Assembly: GCA_947488485.1 (NCBI GenBank)
Contig: CANKZO010000022.1
Span: 1 to 21,980 of the forward strand
Length of the DNA stretch: 21,980 nucleotides
Source of the DNA: Opitutia bacterium
GTDB taxonomy: Bacteria > Verrucomicrobiota > Verrucomicrobiae > Opitutales > UBA953
Direction: 5' to 3'
This document shows positions 13,662 through 20,589 of this stretch, in pieces. The notes under the pieces were generated by a model. It made no database searches. It was not told the DNA's origin and worked only from the letters and a program-made list of their open reading frames with translations. The position numbers and the translations under genes are program-made. Each line of letters begins with the position of its first letter. Position 1 is the stretch's first letter.

Positions 13662-14385
13662 CCTCGGCGGGCTTCAGCCAGCGGGCCAAGATGGCCGCCA
13701 GCAACCAGGCGAGCGCGGCCGTCGCCAACGTGTGCGAGAGGAAGTGCTCGCCACGGGCGAGCTGGTAGAGACCCATCGCACCGCCGTAGACGCAGCCGAT
13801 GAGGAAGCCCCGGCGGCGGGAAGAAGCCGACGTCCAGGCGAAGGCGAGCGACAGGAGCGCGAAGCCGCCGCTGGCGTGACCAGCCGGGAAGGCGTGACTC
13901 GGGTAATTCGCAGGCTTGGCGTCGAACAGTAGCAGATGGTCCCAGGCATTCGGCGCGATGGCCCCATAGACCGTGAGATCCCGGGGCGTGGCCATCTGCG
14001 AGACCGCACGCAGCTGCACGCAGACGATGGAAATCACCGCCATCGAAATGAAGAGATAGGCGGCGCGGCGACGAGTGAGCCAGGCCGGCGACCGGTCCGG
14101 GGTGGCCATCATCCAAAGCAACCAGAGCGCGAAAGCATAGAGCACGACCTTCGGTCCCGTGTAGGCGACCTGATGGAACCAACCGGAATCCTTGGGGATC
14201 AGCCAATCGCGGCCGTCCCAGAACCAAGCCTGTACCTGGAAGTCTAGCCACTCGCCGCCCGTGCCATGGAAGCCGAAGAAGCCGAGGACCGCCGCCAAGG
14301 CCAGTACCGGAGCGACCAGCGAAGGCCGGTCAACGGGTGCGAGGTTTTTCGGGGTTCTTGAGTCCGCCATGGTTGAAGAGTTCAT
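13645..14385 (-). CDS. PAP2-family membrane phosphatase (LpxE/PgpB-like)
   Basis: 246 residues from the ATG at 14385, preferred because AAGGAG lies just upstream (14394-14389, spacing short); an ATG at 14370 is the alternative. About six membrane helices. The PAP2 motifs are present: SHAFPAGHASGG with H170 (C2) and LARGEHFLSH with R211 and catalytic H218 (C3). The C1 region is less typical (QLRAVSQMATPRD). These enzymes dephosphorylate lipid phosphates such as phosphatidylglycerophosphate, undecaprenyl pyrophosphate or lipid A; the NAWDHLLLF and FPAGHASGGFALLSL blocks resemble the lipid A phosphatase-like group. The 5' end overlaps the LtaS-like gene by 56 bases, so translation is probably coupled. 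Its partner suggests a role in phospholipid head-group turnover (inference). Confidence 0.9.
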   Translation of the reverse strand: MNSSTMADSRTPKNLAPVDRPSLVAPVLALAAVLGFFGFHGTGGEWLDFQVQAWFWDGRDWLIPKDSGWFHQVAYTGPKVVLYAFALWLLWMMATPDRSPAWLTRRRAAYLFISMAVISIVCVQLRAVSQMATPRDLTVYGAIAPNAWDHLLLFDAKPANYPSHAFPAGHASGGFALLSLAFAWTSASSRRRGFLIGCVYGGAMGLYQLARGEHFLSHTLATAALAWLLAAILARWLKPAEVSSTN

Positions 14386-16441
14386 CGGCTCCTTGGTAAT
14401 GGATGATCGTCTCCTCCACCGCCGCCGCATCGGGCGTGGTCACCGGCGTCAGCGCGCCCGTGGAGAGGTCGGTCTGGTATTGGACCGCCTGCCGGACCGG
14501 CTTGAGGACCGTCAGCAGTCCGTCGGGACGCAGCATGGCGACCTTCTGATAGTTGCTGATGAAGGCGCGGGGAAGATAAGACGGCGCCAGGGCGTCGGTG
14601 CCGACGAAGCGGGAGAGATAATCGACGCCGAGCAGGCCGAGCACGGTGGGCGCGACGTCGATCTGGCTCATCATCGTGTCGAACTTGCGGGGAGCGATAT
14701 TGCCGGGCGACCAGACGAAGAGCGGGATCTCATACTTACGGACCTCGAGCTCACGCTTGCCCGCGACGGAGGCGCAGTGGTCAGCCACGATGACGAAGAC
14801 CGTGTCCTTGAACCAAGGCTTGGTCTGCGCGGCCTTGAGGAAAGCCCCGATGGCGAAGTCCGTATAGGCCACGCCGCCCTCGCGGTTGATCAGCTTCGGG
14901 TCGATCTTACCGGCCGGCCAGGTATACGGACGGTGGTTGGAGGTCGACATCACGAAGTGATGGAAGGGCTTACCCGCGGCGTGAGCACGGTCGGCCTCTT
15001 CGAGCGACCACGTGAACGCGTCCTCATCGCAGGCGCCCCAGGCGTTGGCAAAAGTCGGCTGCTTACCTCTGCCGAGCTGGCGCGGCAGGTCGACGATGTC
15101 GTAGCCGTTGGCCTCGAAGAAGTAATTCATGTTGTCGAAGAACCCGTCTCCTCCGTAAAGGAAGGCCGTCTCGTAGCCCTTGGCCTGCAGGACCGAACCC
15201 AACGTCGTGAGGTTTTCACTACCCGCCCGACGCAAAACGGACTGACCCGGGATCGGCGGGATGGAGAGCGATAGAGCCTCCATACCGCGGACGGTGCGGG
15301 TGCCGCCGGCGTAGCAACGCGAGAACCAGAGGGACTCCCGGGAGATACGATCAAGGTTAGGCGTGAGGTTCTTGGGCTGATATTCCGGCGAACCGTAGCA
15401 GCCGACGTATTCCGCGCTCAGGCTCTCGATCGTGATCTGGATGACGTTCCACTTCCGGGCGGGAGCGGCGGAACTGATGCGTCGGGTGATGTCACGCGGC
15501 TCGGCGGAGACGGCCTTGCCACCTAGGGACAGCAGCGTCGCGCGGAGTTTCTCGACGGCGTCGGGGCGCGACGGATAGAAACGGTGCCATTCGAGCTGGT
15601 TGGCCCAGAAGGCCGCCAGGAAGGCGTATTCGCCGTTCTTGGCGAGCTCGGCATCGTAGCTGTTAGGGAAACCCGGCTGGACATCGCCCATGTGCCGGAG
15701 GCCAGCCGTCAGCCGCTCGGCGACCGAGGAACGCGCGGCGCTGGCGTCCTTGAGGTCATGTCGGCCGACGAAATAGGCGACCAGTAGGAATACCAGCAGG
15801 GGCGAGAGGAGCGCGGCGAAGTCGCGCCAGCGCGGCGAAGCATCGGCGGCGGCGCCCTCTTCCCAGCGACGGACGAAACCGAGCCGACGCCAGAGCAGGA
15901 AGAGACCGGTCGCGATCGCGAGCACCACGGTGATGATCAACGGAAGATTATAGGACTCCCGGATGTTCTTCACGACCTCCGTCGTGTAGACGAGGTAATC
16001 GACCGCGATGAAGTTGAAGCGGACGCCGAACTCCTCCCAGAAAAGGATCTCGGAGATCTTCCAGAACGTGAAGAGGAAGGCGCCGAAGAGCCAGGCCGCG
16101 CGCAAAGGCAGGCGCAGCCAGCGCGAGGCCGACCAAGAGGCCGGCCAGAAAGCGCCCAGCAGGCCCAGCGGCAGGGTCAGGAACCATGCCATCACCAAGT
16201 CGAACAGCAGGCCGAGGAACAAGGCGACGAACGTCGGCCAGCCCCAAGAGACCTCAGCCGCCGAGGCGACAAGCAAGCCGACCCGCAGGAGCGTGCCCAG
16301 CAGGACGTAACTGGAGGCGAGAAGCAAGGCACCCCCCTTACGCGAACCTAGGACCTTCGAAAACAGCGGTTTCACGTGACCAAAACACTGCACAATGCCG
16401 AGGGAGGGCGAGTCTATTAAGCGGCCCGCCGGGTCCTTCAT
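14330..16441 (-). CDS. LtaS/MdoB-type membrane phosphoglycerol or phosphoethanolamine transferase (sulfatase fold)
   Basis: 703 residues. About five membrane helices occupy residues 36-240. The extracytoplasmic alkaline-phosphatase-fold domain starts near 300 with WNVIQITIESLSAEYVGCYG (Glu as metal ligand). The nucleophile is expected in YAGGTRTVRGMEALS, Thr383 (or Thr381). Later ligand blocks are YGGDGFFDN, VMSTSNHRPY and VFVIVADHCASV. Enzymes of this class move phosphoglycerol or phosphoethanolamine from phospholipids to glycans or lipids in the periplasm. The ATG overlaps the yidD stop (ATGA), indicating translational coupling. A GTG at 16375 just before the first helix is a possible alternative, since the first 22 residues look unstructured. 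The position directly after yidD is normally held by yidC. Confidence 0.9.
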   Translation of the reverse strand: MKDPAGRLIDSPSLGIVQCFGHVKPLFSKVLGSRKGGALLLASSYVLLGTLLRVGLLVASAAEVSWGWPTFVALFLGLLFDLVMAWFLTLPLGLLGAFWPASWSASRWLRLPLRAAWLFGAFLFTFWKISEILFWEEFGVRFNFIAVDYLVYTTEVVKNIRESYNLPLIITVVLAIATGLFLLWRRLGFVRRWEEGAAADASPRWRDFAALLSPLLVFLLVAYFVGRHDLKDASAARSSVAERLTAGLRHMGDVQPGFPNSYDAELAKNGEYAFLAAFWANQLEWHRFYPSRPDAVEKLRATLLSLGGKAVSAEPRDITRRISSAAPARKWNVIQITIESLSAEYVGCYGSPEYQPKNLTPNLDRISRESLWFSRCYAGGTRTVRGMEALSLSIPPIPGQSVLRRAGSENLTTLGSVLQAKGYETAFLYGGDGFFDNMNYFFEANGYDIVDLPRQLGRGKQPTFANAWGACDEDAFTWSLEEADRAHAAGKPFHHFVMSTSNHRPYTWPAGKIDPKLINREGGVAYTDFAIGAFLKAAQTKPWFKDTVFVIVADHCASVAGKRELEVRKYEIPLFVWSPGNIAPRKFDTMMSQIDVAPTVLGLLGVDYLSRFVGTDALAPSYLPRAFISNYQKVAMLRPDGLLTVLKPVRQAVQYQTDLSTGALTPVTTPDAAAVEETIIHYQGADELFNHGGLKNPEKPRTR

Positions 16442-16689
16442 CGTTCCGGCACCTCATCGACACCCGAACCGCCCCAAGGATGGCAGCGACAGATGCGACG
16501 AAAGCCCATCCAGCCGCCCTTGAAGAAGCCGAAGCGCGAGAGCGCCGTGGCCGTGTAACAGGAACAGGTCGGATGATAGCGACAACCCGAACCAGGGATC
16601 AGGTGCAGCGGCTTGGAAAGGAAACGCTGATAGAAGCGGACAAAGCCCAAGGCGAACCACGCCAGCAGGGATGGACGCGGTTCGCTCAT
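16438..16689 (-). CDS. yidD: Membrane protein insertion efficiency factor YidD
   Basis: 83 residues, the usual size. YidD is a small inner-membrane-associated protein found between rnpA and yidC in most bacteria, helping YidC-dependent insertion. The full signature is present: FVRFYQRFLSKPL (amphipathic helix), CRYHPTCSCYTATAL at 36-50, FFKGGWMGFRRICRCHPWG and the terminal GVDEVP. Its ATG overlaps the rnpA stop and its stop overlaps the next start, each by four bases (ATGA). Unusually, no yidC follows. Confidence 0.97.
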   Translation of the reverse strand: MSEPRPSLLAWFALGFVRFYQRFLSKPLHLIPGSGCRYHPTCSCYTATALSRFGFFKGGWMGFRRICRCHPWGGSGVDEVPER

Positions 16690-17048
16690 GCGGCCGGGCC
16701 AGGCTTGGCCGCCGTGATACGCACGGCCGCCGCGGCGTATACCTTACGCAGCTCGGCTAACGAGCGCTTCAGCATGCCCGAACGGATGACGAGCACGATC
16801 TCCCAGCCGGAGGGGAAGGCGGCGGCATCGGTACGGAAGAGTTCCCGCGCCAAGCGCTTGGCCCGGTTACGGTCCACGGCCAGCGGCAGGTTCTTCTTCG
16901 CGGCGATCACCGCGAAGCGAGCCGGGCCCGGGGCACCCGACGGCCGGAAGTTCAAAAGAAAAGGCCCGCAATCGAGTCGCGAGCCTTCTTGGCGGAGGCG
17001 ACTGAACTCGGCCGAGGCGCGAATTCGACGCTCCCGCGGGAGACGCAT
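16686..17048 (-). CDS. rnpA: Ribonuclease P protein component
   Basis: 120 residues. This is the basic protein subunit that assists the RNase P RNA in trimming tRNA 5' leaders. The family signature is clear: FAVIAAKKNLPLAVDRNRAKRLARELFR, with the RNR motif at 60-62 on the conserved helix, and the opening LPRERRIRASAEFSRLRQEG. The C-terminus (GPAA) is short and Ala-rich. It begins five bases after rpmH, the near-universal bacterial order, and overlaps yidD by four bases. Confidence 0.97.
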   Translation of the reverse strand: MRLPRERRIRASAEFSRLRQEGSRLDCGPFLLNFRPSGAPGPARFAVIAAKKNLPLAVDRNRAKRLARELFRTDAAAFPSGWEIVLVIRSGMLKRSLAELRKVYAAAAVRITAAKPGPAA

Positions 17049-17053
17049 GGGGC

Positions 17054-17191
17054 TTAGGAAGCGCCGAGGCGCTTGCGGCCGATGGCACGGCGCTTGGCCA
17101 GGACCTTACGGCCACCGGGGGTCTTGGAACGGGCGCGGAAACCGCACTTGCGGGCGCGGGAGATCTTAGACGGACGGTAGGTCGGATGCAT
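17054..17191 (-). CDS. rpmH: 50S ribosomal protein L34
   Basis: 45 residues, nearly all basic. The start [18 protein letters not shown] and the end [16 protein letters not shown] are the L34 pattern. An in-frame upstream start would add residues never seen in L34, so the ATG at 17191 is chosen. L34 is a late-assembling protein of the large ribosomal subunit. First gene of the rpmH-rnpA-yidD-transferase-PAP2 operon. No Shine-Dalgarno is visible. Confidence 0.98.
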   Translation of the reverse strand: MHPTYRPSKISRARKCGFRARSKTPGGRKVLAKRRAIGRKRLGAS

Positions 17192-17198
17192 GGCGTTA

Positions 17199-17235
17199 AA
17201 GGGGACAGCCAAGGGGACGCCCCCAAGGGTGTCAA
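17199..17235 (-). promoter_or_regulatory. rpmH operon promoter with flanking direct repeat
   Basis: On the minus strand TTGACA (17235-17230), the exact -35 consensus, is followed by a 17-base spacer and TTGGCT (17212-17207) as a weak -10, 15 bases before the rpmH ATG. An 8-bp direct repeat with 12-bp period (plus-strand AAGGGGAC at 17199-17206 and 17211-17218) brackets the -10. The repeat could be an operator half-site pair or chance in a C-rich stretch. Confidence 0.5.
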
Positions 17236-17273
17236 GCCCCACGCTTCCCGGCTTGCAGGTGCCCGACGGCGGG

Positions 17274-17278
17274 GGAGG
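17274..17278 (+). promoter_or_regulatory. Shine-Dalgarno site of the LOG-family gene
   Basis: GGAGG inside GGGGGAGG, eight bases before the ATG at 17287. It is the only well-placed strong ribosome binding site seen in the window. It confirms the start, and shows the organism does use anti-SD pairing for some genes. Confidence 0.7.
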
Positions 17279-17286
17279 ATAGGCCT

Positions 17287-18147
17287 ATGACCCCGGAAAA
17301 AGGCAAACTTAGGCCCACCCCGCCCAAGGCCTACCTCAACCCCGAGTTCATGGGTAGCCCCCAGGCCCGGAGCATCCGCGTCCTGACGGAGATGACCGAG
17401 CCGCACGTGCGGTTCAAGAAACACAACGTCCGCAACACGGTCGTGATGTTCGGCTCGGCGCGCACCCTGCCCCCGGACGTCGCCCGTAAGCGCTTGGAAG
17501 AGGCGAAGGCCATGGCGGCGAGCGGCAAATGCGACGGCGCCGAATGCGCCCACCGCCTGCGCGTCGCCGAGATCGACCTGCGCAGTTCCGCTTATTACGA
17601 AGCCTGCCGCGAACTGGCTTTCGAGATGACCAAGTGGTCGCTGCAGCTCCCGGAGTGGCAGCGCTTCCTGGTCTGTTCGGGCGCCGGTCCTGGCATCATG
17701 GAAGCCGCCAACCGCGGCGCGCACGAAGCCGGCGGGCGCTCCGTCGGCCTCGGCATCGCCCTGCCCTTCGAGCAGGAGCACAATCCTTACGTCACGCCGG
17801 AGCTCGACCTCGAGTTCCACTACTTCTTCGTCCGCAAATACTGGTTCCTCTACCTCGCCAAGGCGCTCGTGGCCTTCCCGGGCGGCTTCGGCACCTTCGA
17901 CGAACTGTTCGAGATGCTCACGCTCATCCAGACGCGTAAGACCAAGAAGCAGTTCCCGATCCTGCTCTTCGGTTCCCCGTTCTGGAAGAACGTGGTCAAC
18001 ATGGAGACCTTCCAGGAATGGGGCATGGTCTCGCCGGAGGACCGCAACTTATACGTGCACGTCGACTCGGTGAAGGAAGCCCGTGACATGCTTATCGAAA
18101 TCATCACCGACCGCTACCTGAAGGGTGATAACGAAGGGCATGACTGA
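17287..18147 (+). CDS. LOG family protein (TIGR00730/COG1611-type nucleotide phosphoribohydrolase)
   Basis: 286 residues. Rossmann-type fold with the family motif PGGFGTFDE at 198-206, preceded by SGAGPGIMEAANRGAHEAGG and an FVRKYWFLYLAKALVAF helix carrying the Arg-Lys used in catalysis. Characterised LOG proteins release free base from nucleoside 5'-monophosphates (cytokinin activation in plants; PpnN-like purine nucleotide breakdown in bacteria); many are misnamed lysine decarboxylases. It is longer than plant-type LOG (about 190 residues), with about 55 extra N-terminal residues and an insert around 65-100 (KMAASGKCDGAECAHRL-like) before the core. The last codons overlap cutA by eight bases. 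Substrate is not readable from sequence. Confidence 0.91.
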   Translation: MTPEKGKLRPTPPKAYLNPEFMGSPQARSIRVLTEMTEPHVRFKKHNVRNTVVMFGSARTLPPDVARKRLEEAKAMAASGKCDGAECAHRLRVAEIDLRSSAYYEACRELAFEMTKWSLQLPEWQRFLVCSGAGPGIMEAANRGAHEAGGRSVGLGIALPFEQEHNPYVTPELDLEFHYFFVRKYWFLYLAKALVAFPGGFGTFDELFEMLTLIQTRKTKKQFPILLFGSPFWKNVVNMETFQEWGMVSPEDRNLYVHVDSVKEARDMLIEIITDRYLKGDNEGHD

Positions 18148-18457
18148 GGCCGTCGCCATCGCCCTGACCACCCTGCCCTCGCGCGAGGAGGCCGATCGTC
18201 TCGCCGCCGACGCGGTCGCCGCCGGGCTCGCCGCGTGCGCCCAGGTCGACGGACCAATCCGTTCCCACTACACCTGGGAAGGCAAGGTCGAGAGCGAGGA
18301 CGAGTTCCGCGTGACGTTCAAGTTCGCCGCGAGCAAAGGACCCGACCTCGAAGCCTGGGTCCACGCCCGCCATCCTTACGCCGTCCCGCAGTGGCTGACC
18401 TTCACGGCTGACCACGCTTCGCCCGCCTATCGTGCGTGGGTGCTCGGCGTCCGCTGA
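18140..18457 (+). CDS. cutA: Divalent-cation tolerance protein CutA
   Basis: 105 residues from the ATG at 18140; a GTG at 18125 would lengthen the overlap with the upstream gene. CutA is a small, very stable trimeric PII-like protein linked to copper tolerance, though its molecular role is unsettled. Family blocks: AIALTTLPSREEADRLA, GLAACAQVDGPIRSHYTWEGKVE (strand-loop-strand with conserved Trp) and HARHPYAVPQWLTF. The start overlaps the LOG stop and the stop lies four bases before the CPBP gene, so the three are probably one transcript. Confidence 0.93.
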   Translation: MTEAVAIALTTLPSREEADRLAADAVAAGLAACAQVDGPIRSHYTWEGKVESEDEFRVTFKFAASKGPDLEAWVHARHPYAVPQWLTFTADHASPAYRAWVLGVR

Positions 18458-18461
18458 CCTC

Positions 18462-19037
18462 ATGGACCTCACCGCCGCCAAAGGACTGCTCTACTGCCTG
18501 CTCGGGCTCTTCGTGCTCGTCGCCTGGGCGCGCGAACGCCGGAAGCGCCGCCTGTCCGGCGAGCCCGAGAAGTTCTGGCCCGGCACGACCTATGCGCCCA
18601 TGGCCGCGTATTATGCCGCCGCCGCCGGCGCGATCCTGATCACCATCGCCGAAGCCGCCGTCGAAAAGCGCGCCGGCCTCACCGATCAGCAGAGCATCCT
18701 CCCGGCGGTCTTCCTCTTCCAGCTGCTAGGTGCCTCCGTCATCGAAGAGGCCTTGTTCCGTGGCTTCGTGGCCCCCGGCGAACTGATGGGCCGCAAGCTC
18801 CTCGCGTTGATGATCATCGGCTCGCTGGTCTTCGCGCTCATCCACAACTTCGACCTCAGCACCGCCGAAGGCAAAGTGAACGCGACCTTCGCCTTCATCA
18901 CCTCGCTCTGGCTCTACGTCGTACGTTTCAATCCGCTGAACCCGGACCGTTCCCTGCTGCCCTGTTTTATGGCCCATACCGTGCGTAATCTGGCGGTCTT
19001 TGGCATTAAAGCGTCTCAAGGCTTCATAACCTGGTGA
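18462..19037 (+). CDS. CPBP family (CAAX/Rce1-like) intramembrane protease
   Basis: 191 residues with about five or six membrane helices. The three catalytic motifs of the CPBP/Abi group are visible in order: E95-E96xxxR100 in IEEALFRGF, H128-N129 in LVFALIHNF, and H172xxxN176 in FMAHTVRNL. Members cleave peptides within the membrane or process prenylated, bacteriocin-like or regulatory substrates; substrates in this lineage are unknown. The start four bases after cutA and the short size fit an operon tail. A non-proteolytic role as a metal-linked membrane factor cannot be excluded. Confidence 0.88.
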   Translation: MDLTAAKGLLYCLLGLFVLVAWARERRKRRLSGEPEKFWPGTTYAPMAAYYAAAAGAILITIAEAAVEKRAGLTDQQSILPAVFLFQLLGASVIEEALFRGFVAPGELMGRKLLALMIIGSLVFALIHNFDLSTAEGKVNATFAFITSLWLYVVRFNPLNPDRSLLPCFMAHTVRNLAVFGIKASQGFITW

Positions 19038-19064
19038 TTTGACGGGTCCACGCGGGCAAATCCA

Positions 19065-19093
19065 TTGCAACCGCTGCGAGGCTTTGCTGTCTT
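19065..19093 (+). promoter_or_regulatory. Putative promoter of the GH109-like gene pair
   Basis: TTGCAA (19065-19070), a 17-base spacer and TGTCTT (19088-19093), 23 bases before the ATG at 19117. The 79-base intergenic region is otherwise featureless. GGAG at 19094-19097 is too far (19 bases) to be the Shine-Dalgarno. Confidence 0.4.
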
Positions 19094-19116
19094 GGAGTCA
19101 CCCCCGCTCACGCCCC

Positions 19117-20565
19117 ATGAGCCACCCTGATCATACCCACCGTCGCGACTTCCTGAAGTTGAGCGCCCTCGCGGGCCTAGGCCTGGCGGCGTCAGCCGAG
19201 GCTAAGCCAGATCCGGCGCAGCTCACGCATCGTGCCGCCGCCGACATGGGCACGCCGCGTCCACGTCCCGCCGGCAACAAGCCTGTCTGGGACCTGACGA
19301 CGAAGCCGCAGGAAAAAATCCGCGTGGGTATCATCGGCCTCAACCGCGGCCGCGCCCACGTCGCCTCGTGCGTCGCCACGCCCTTCGTGGAAGTCGTCGC
19401 GCTTTGCGATATCCTCGACGAACGGGCGCAGGCGCAGGCCGAAATCGTGCGGAAGAAGACCGGCCGGACGCCGGCGATCTACAGCGGCGACGAGAACGCC
19501 TGGGAGAAACTAGTCGCGCGCGATGACCTCGACGTCGTGTATGTCGCCACCCCGTGGGAATGGCACAAGCCGATGGCCGTCCGGGCGATGGAGCTCGGCA
19601 AGCACGCCTTCGTCGAAGTGAACTGCGGCCTGACGGTCGACGAGTGCTGGGATATCGTCGACGCCTCCGAAAAATACCAGCGCCACTGCCCGATCCTCGA
19701 GAACTGCTGTTACGGCGAGGAAGAGCTCTTCGTCCTTAACCTGCAGCGCCAAGGCTTCTTCGGCGACCTCAAGCACGGCGAGTGCGCCTATATCCACGAC
19801 CAACGCGGCAAGCCTGGCGCGAGTTTCCTCGATGCCGGCCGCGACTGGCGCCGCCGTTATTCGACGCTCCTGCAGGGCAACCTCTACCCCACCCACGGGC
19901 TTGGCACCATCGCTCAGTATATGGGCGTCGGCCGAGGAGACGCCTTCAAGTTCGCCGTCTCGGTCTCGTCGCCGGAGTTCGGACTCACCCAGCTCCGCGA
20001 ACGCCTGAAGCCGGACCGCGACCGTTCGCGCGACGAGAAGTTCGTCAACGGCGACATGAGCACGACGATCGTGAAGACCGAGCTCGGACGCACCATCGTC
20101 GTCCAGCACGACAATACCAGCCCGCGCCCCTATTCGCGCATCAACCTCCTCAGCGGCTCGCTGGCGACCTTCGCCGGCTACCCGAACCGACTGGCGGTCG
20201 ACGCCGACAACGCCAGCCCGCTGCTCGACCCGAAAGAAAAACGGAACAGCCACTCCTGGTCTTACGAAGGCGAGAAGCTCAAGAAATTCATGGAGGCCAA
20301 CCGCCATCCGCTGCTCACCAAGTTGCAGGCCGACGCCAAGAAAGTCGGCGGCCACGGCGGCATGGACCACGTGATGAACTACCGCTTCCTGGACTGCATC
20401 CGCCAGGGCATCACCCCGGACATGACCGTCTACGACGCCGCTTCGTGGTCCGCCTTGCTCGACCTCTCCGACCGCTCCGTGCGTGATGGCAGCATCCCCG
20501 TCGCCTATCCCGACTTCACCCGCGGCGGCTGGAAGACCCTCAAACCCCTCCCCATCATTTCCTAA
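19117..20565 (+). CDS. Tat-exported Gfo/Idh/MocA-fold protein, glycoside hydrolase family 109-like (copy 1)
   Basis: 482 residues. A twin-arginine signal (HRRDFLKLSALAGLGLAASAEA) indicates export of a folded, cofactor-loaded protein. The NAD-binding Rossmann motif is RVGIIGLNRGRAH at 69-81. The GH109 pattern follows: DLDVVYVATPWEWHKPMAVRAMELGKH, DECWDIVDASEK, RHCPILENCCYG, and LYPTHGLG with Tyr257 and His260 matching catalytic positions of the Elizabethkingia alpha-N-acetylgalactosaminidase. GH109 enzymes cleave alpha-GalNAc by an NAD-dependent oxidation-elimination route. Copy 1 reads EVNCGLTV where the family usually has EVPxA, so activity or substrate may have shifted. The ATG at 19117 is chosen because it opens the Tat signal. 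A paralogue follows after 24 bases. Confidence 0.92.
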   Translation: MSHPDHTHRRDFLKLSALAGLGLAASAEAKPDPAQLTHRAAADMGTPRPRPAGNKPVWDLTTKPQEKIRVGIIGLNRGRAHVASCVATPFVEVVALCDILDERAQAQAEIVRKKTGRTPAIYSGDENAWEKLVARDDLDVVYVATPWEWHKPMAVRAMELGKHAFVEVNCGLTVDECWDIVDASEKYQRHCPILENCCYGEEELFVLNLQRQGFFGDLKHGECAYIHDQRGKPGASFLDAGRDWRRRYSTLLQGNLYPTHGLGTIAQYMGVGRGDAFKFAVSVSSPEFGLTQLRERLKPDRDRSRDEKFVNGDMSTTIVKTELGRTIVVQHDNTSPRPYSRINLLSGSLATFAGYPNRLAVDADNASPLLDPKEKRNSHSWSYEGEKLKKFMEANRHPLLTKLQADAKKVGGHGGMDHVMNYRFLDCIRQGITPDMTVYDAASWSALLDLSDRSVRDGSIPVAYPDFTRGGWKTLKPLPIIS

Positions 20566-20589
20566 CCCTACCCCTACCCCTTCACTGCC
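20566..20589 (+). repeat. CCCTA-repeat spacer between the GH109-like paralogues
   Basis: The 24-base gap begins CCCTACCCCTACCCC (20566-20580), an imperfect tandem of CCCTA units that starts right after the stop codon. It contains no Shine-Dalgarno for the second gene. It may be slipped-strand expansion or a remnant of the duplication joint. Confidence 0.5.

Noticed and set aside
14370..14372. ATG at 14370 as the PAP2 start
   Set aside because: Possible, but AAGGAG lies close to the ATG at 14385 and would be 18 bases from this one; kept only as an alternative.
20566..20580. CCCTA repeats as a telomere-like or CRISPR-like array
   Set aside because: Only about three imperfect units of five to six bases; no spacers and no cas genes.
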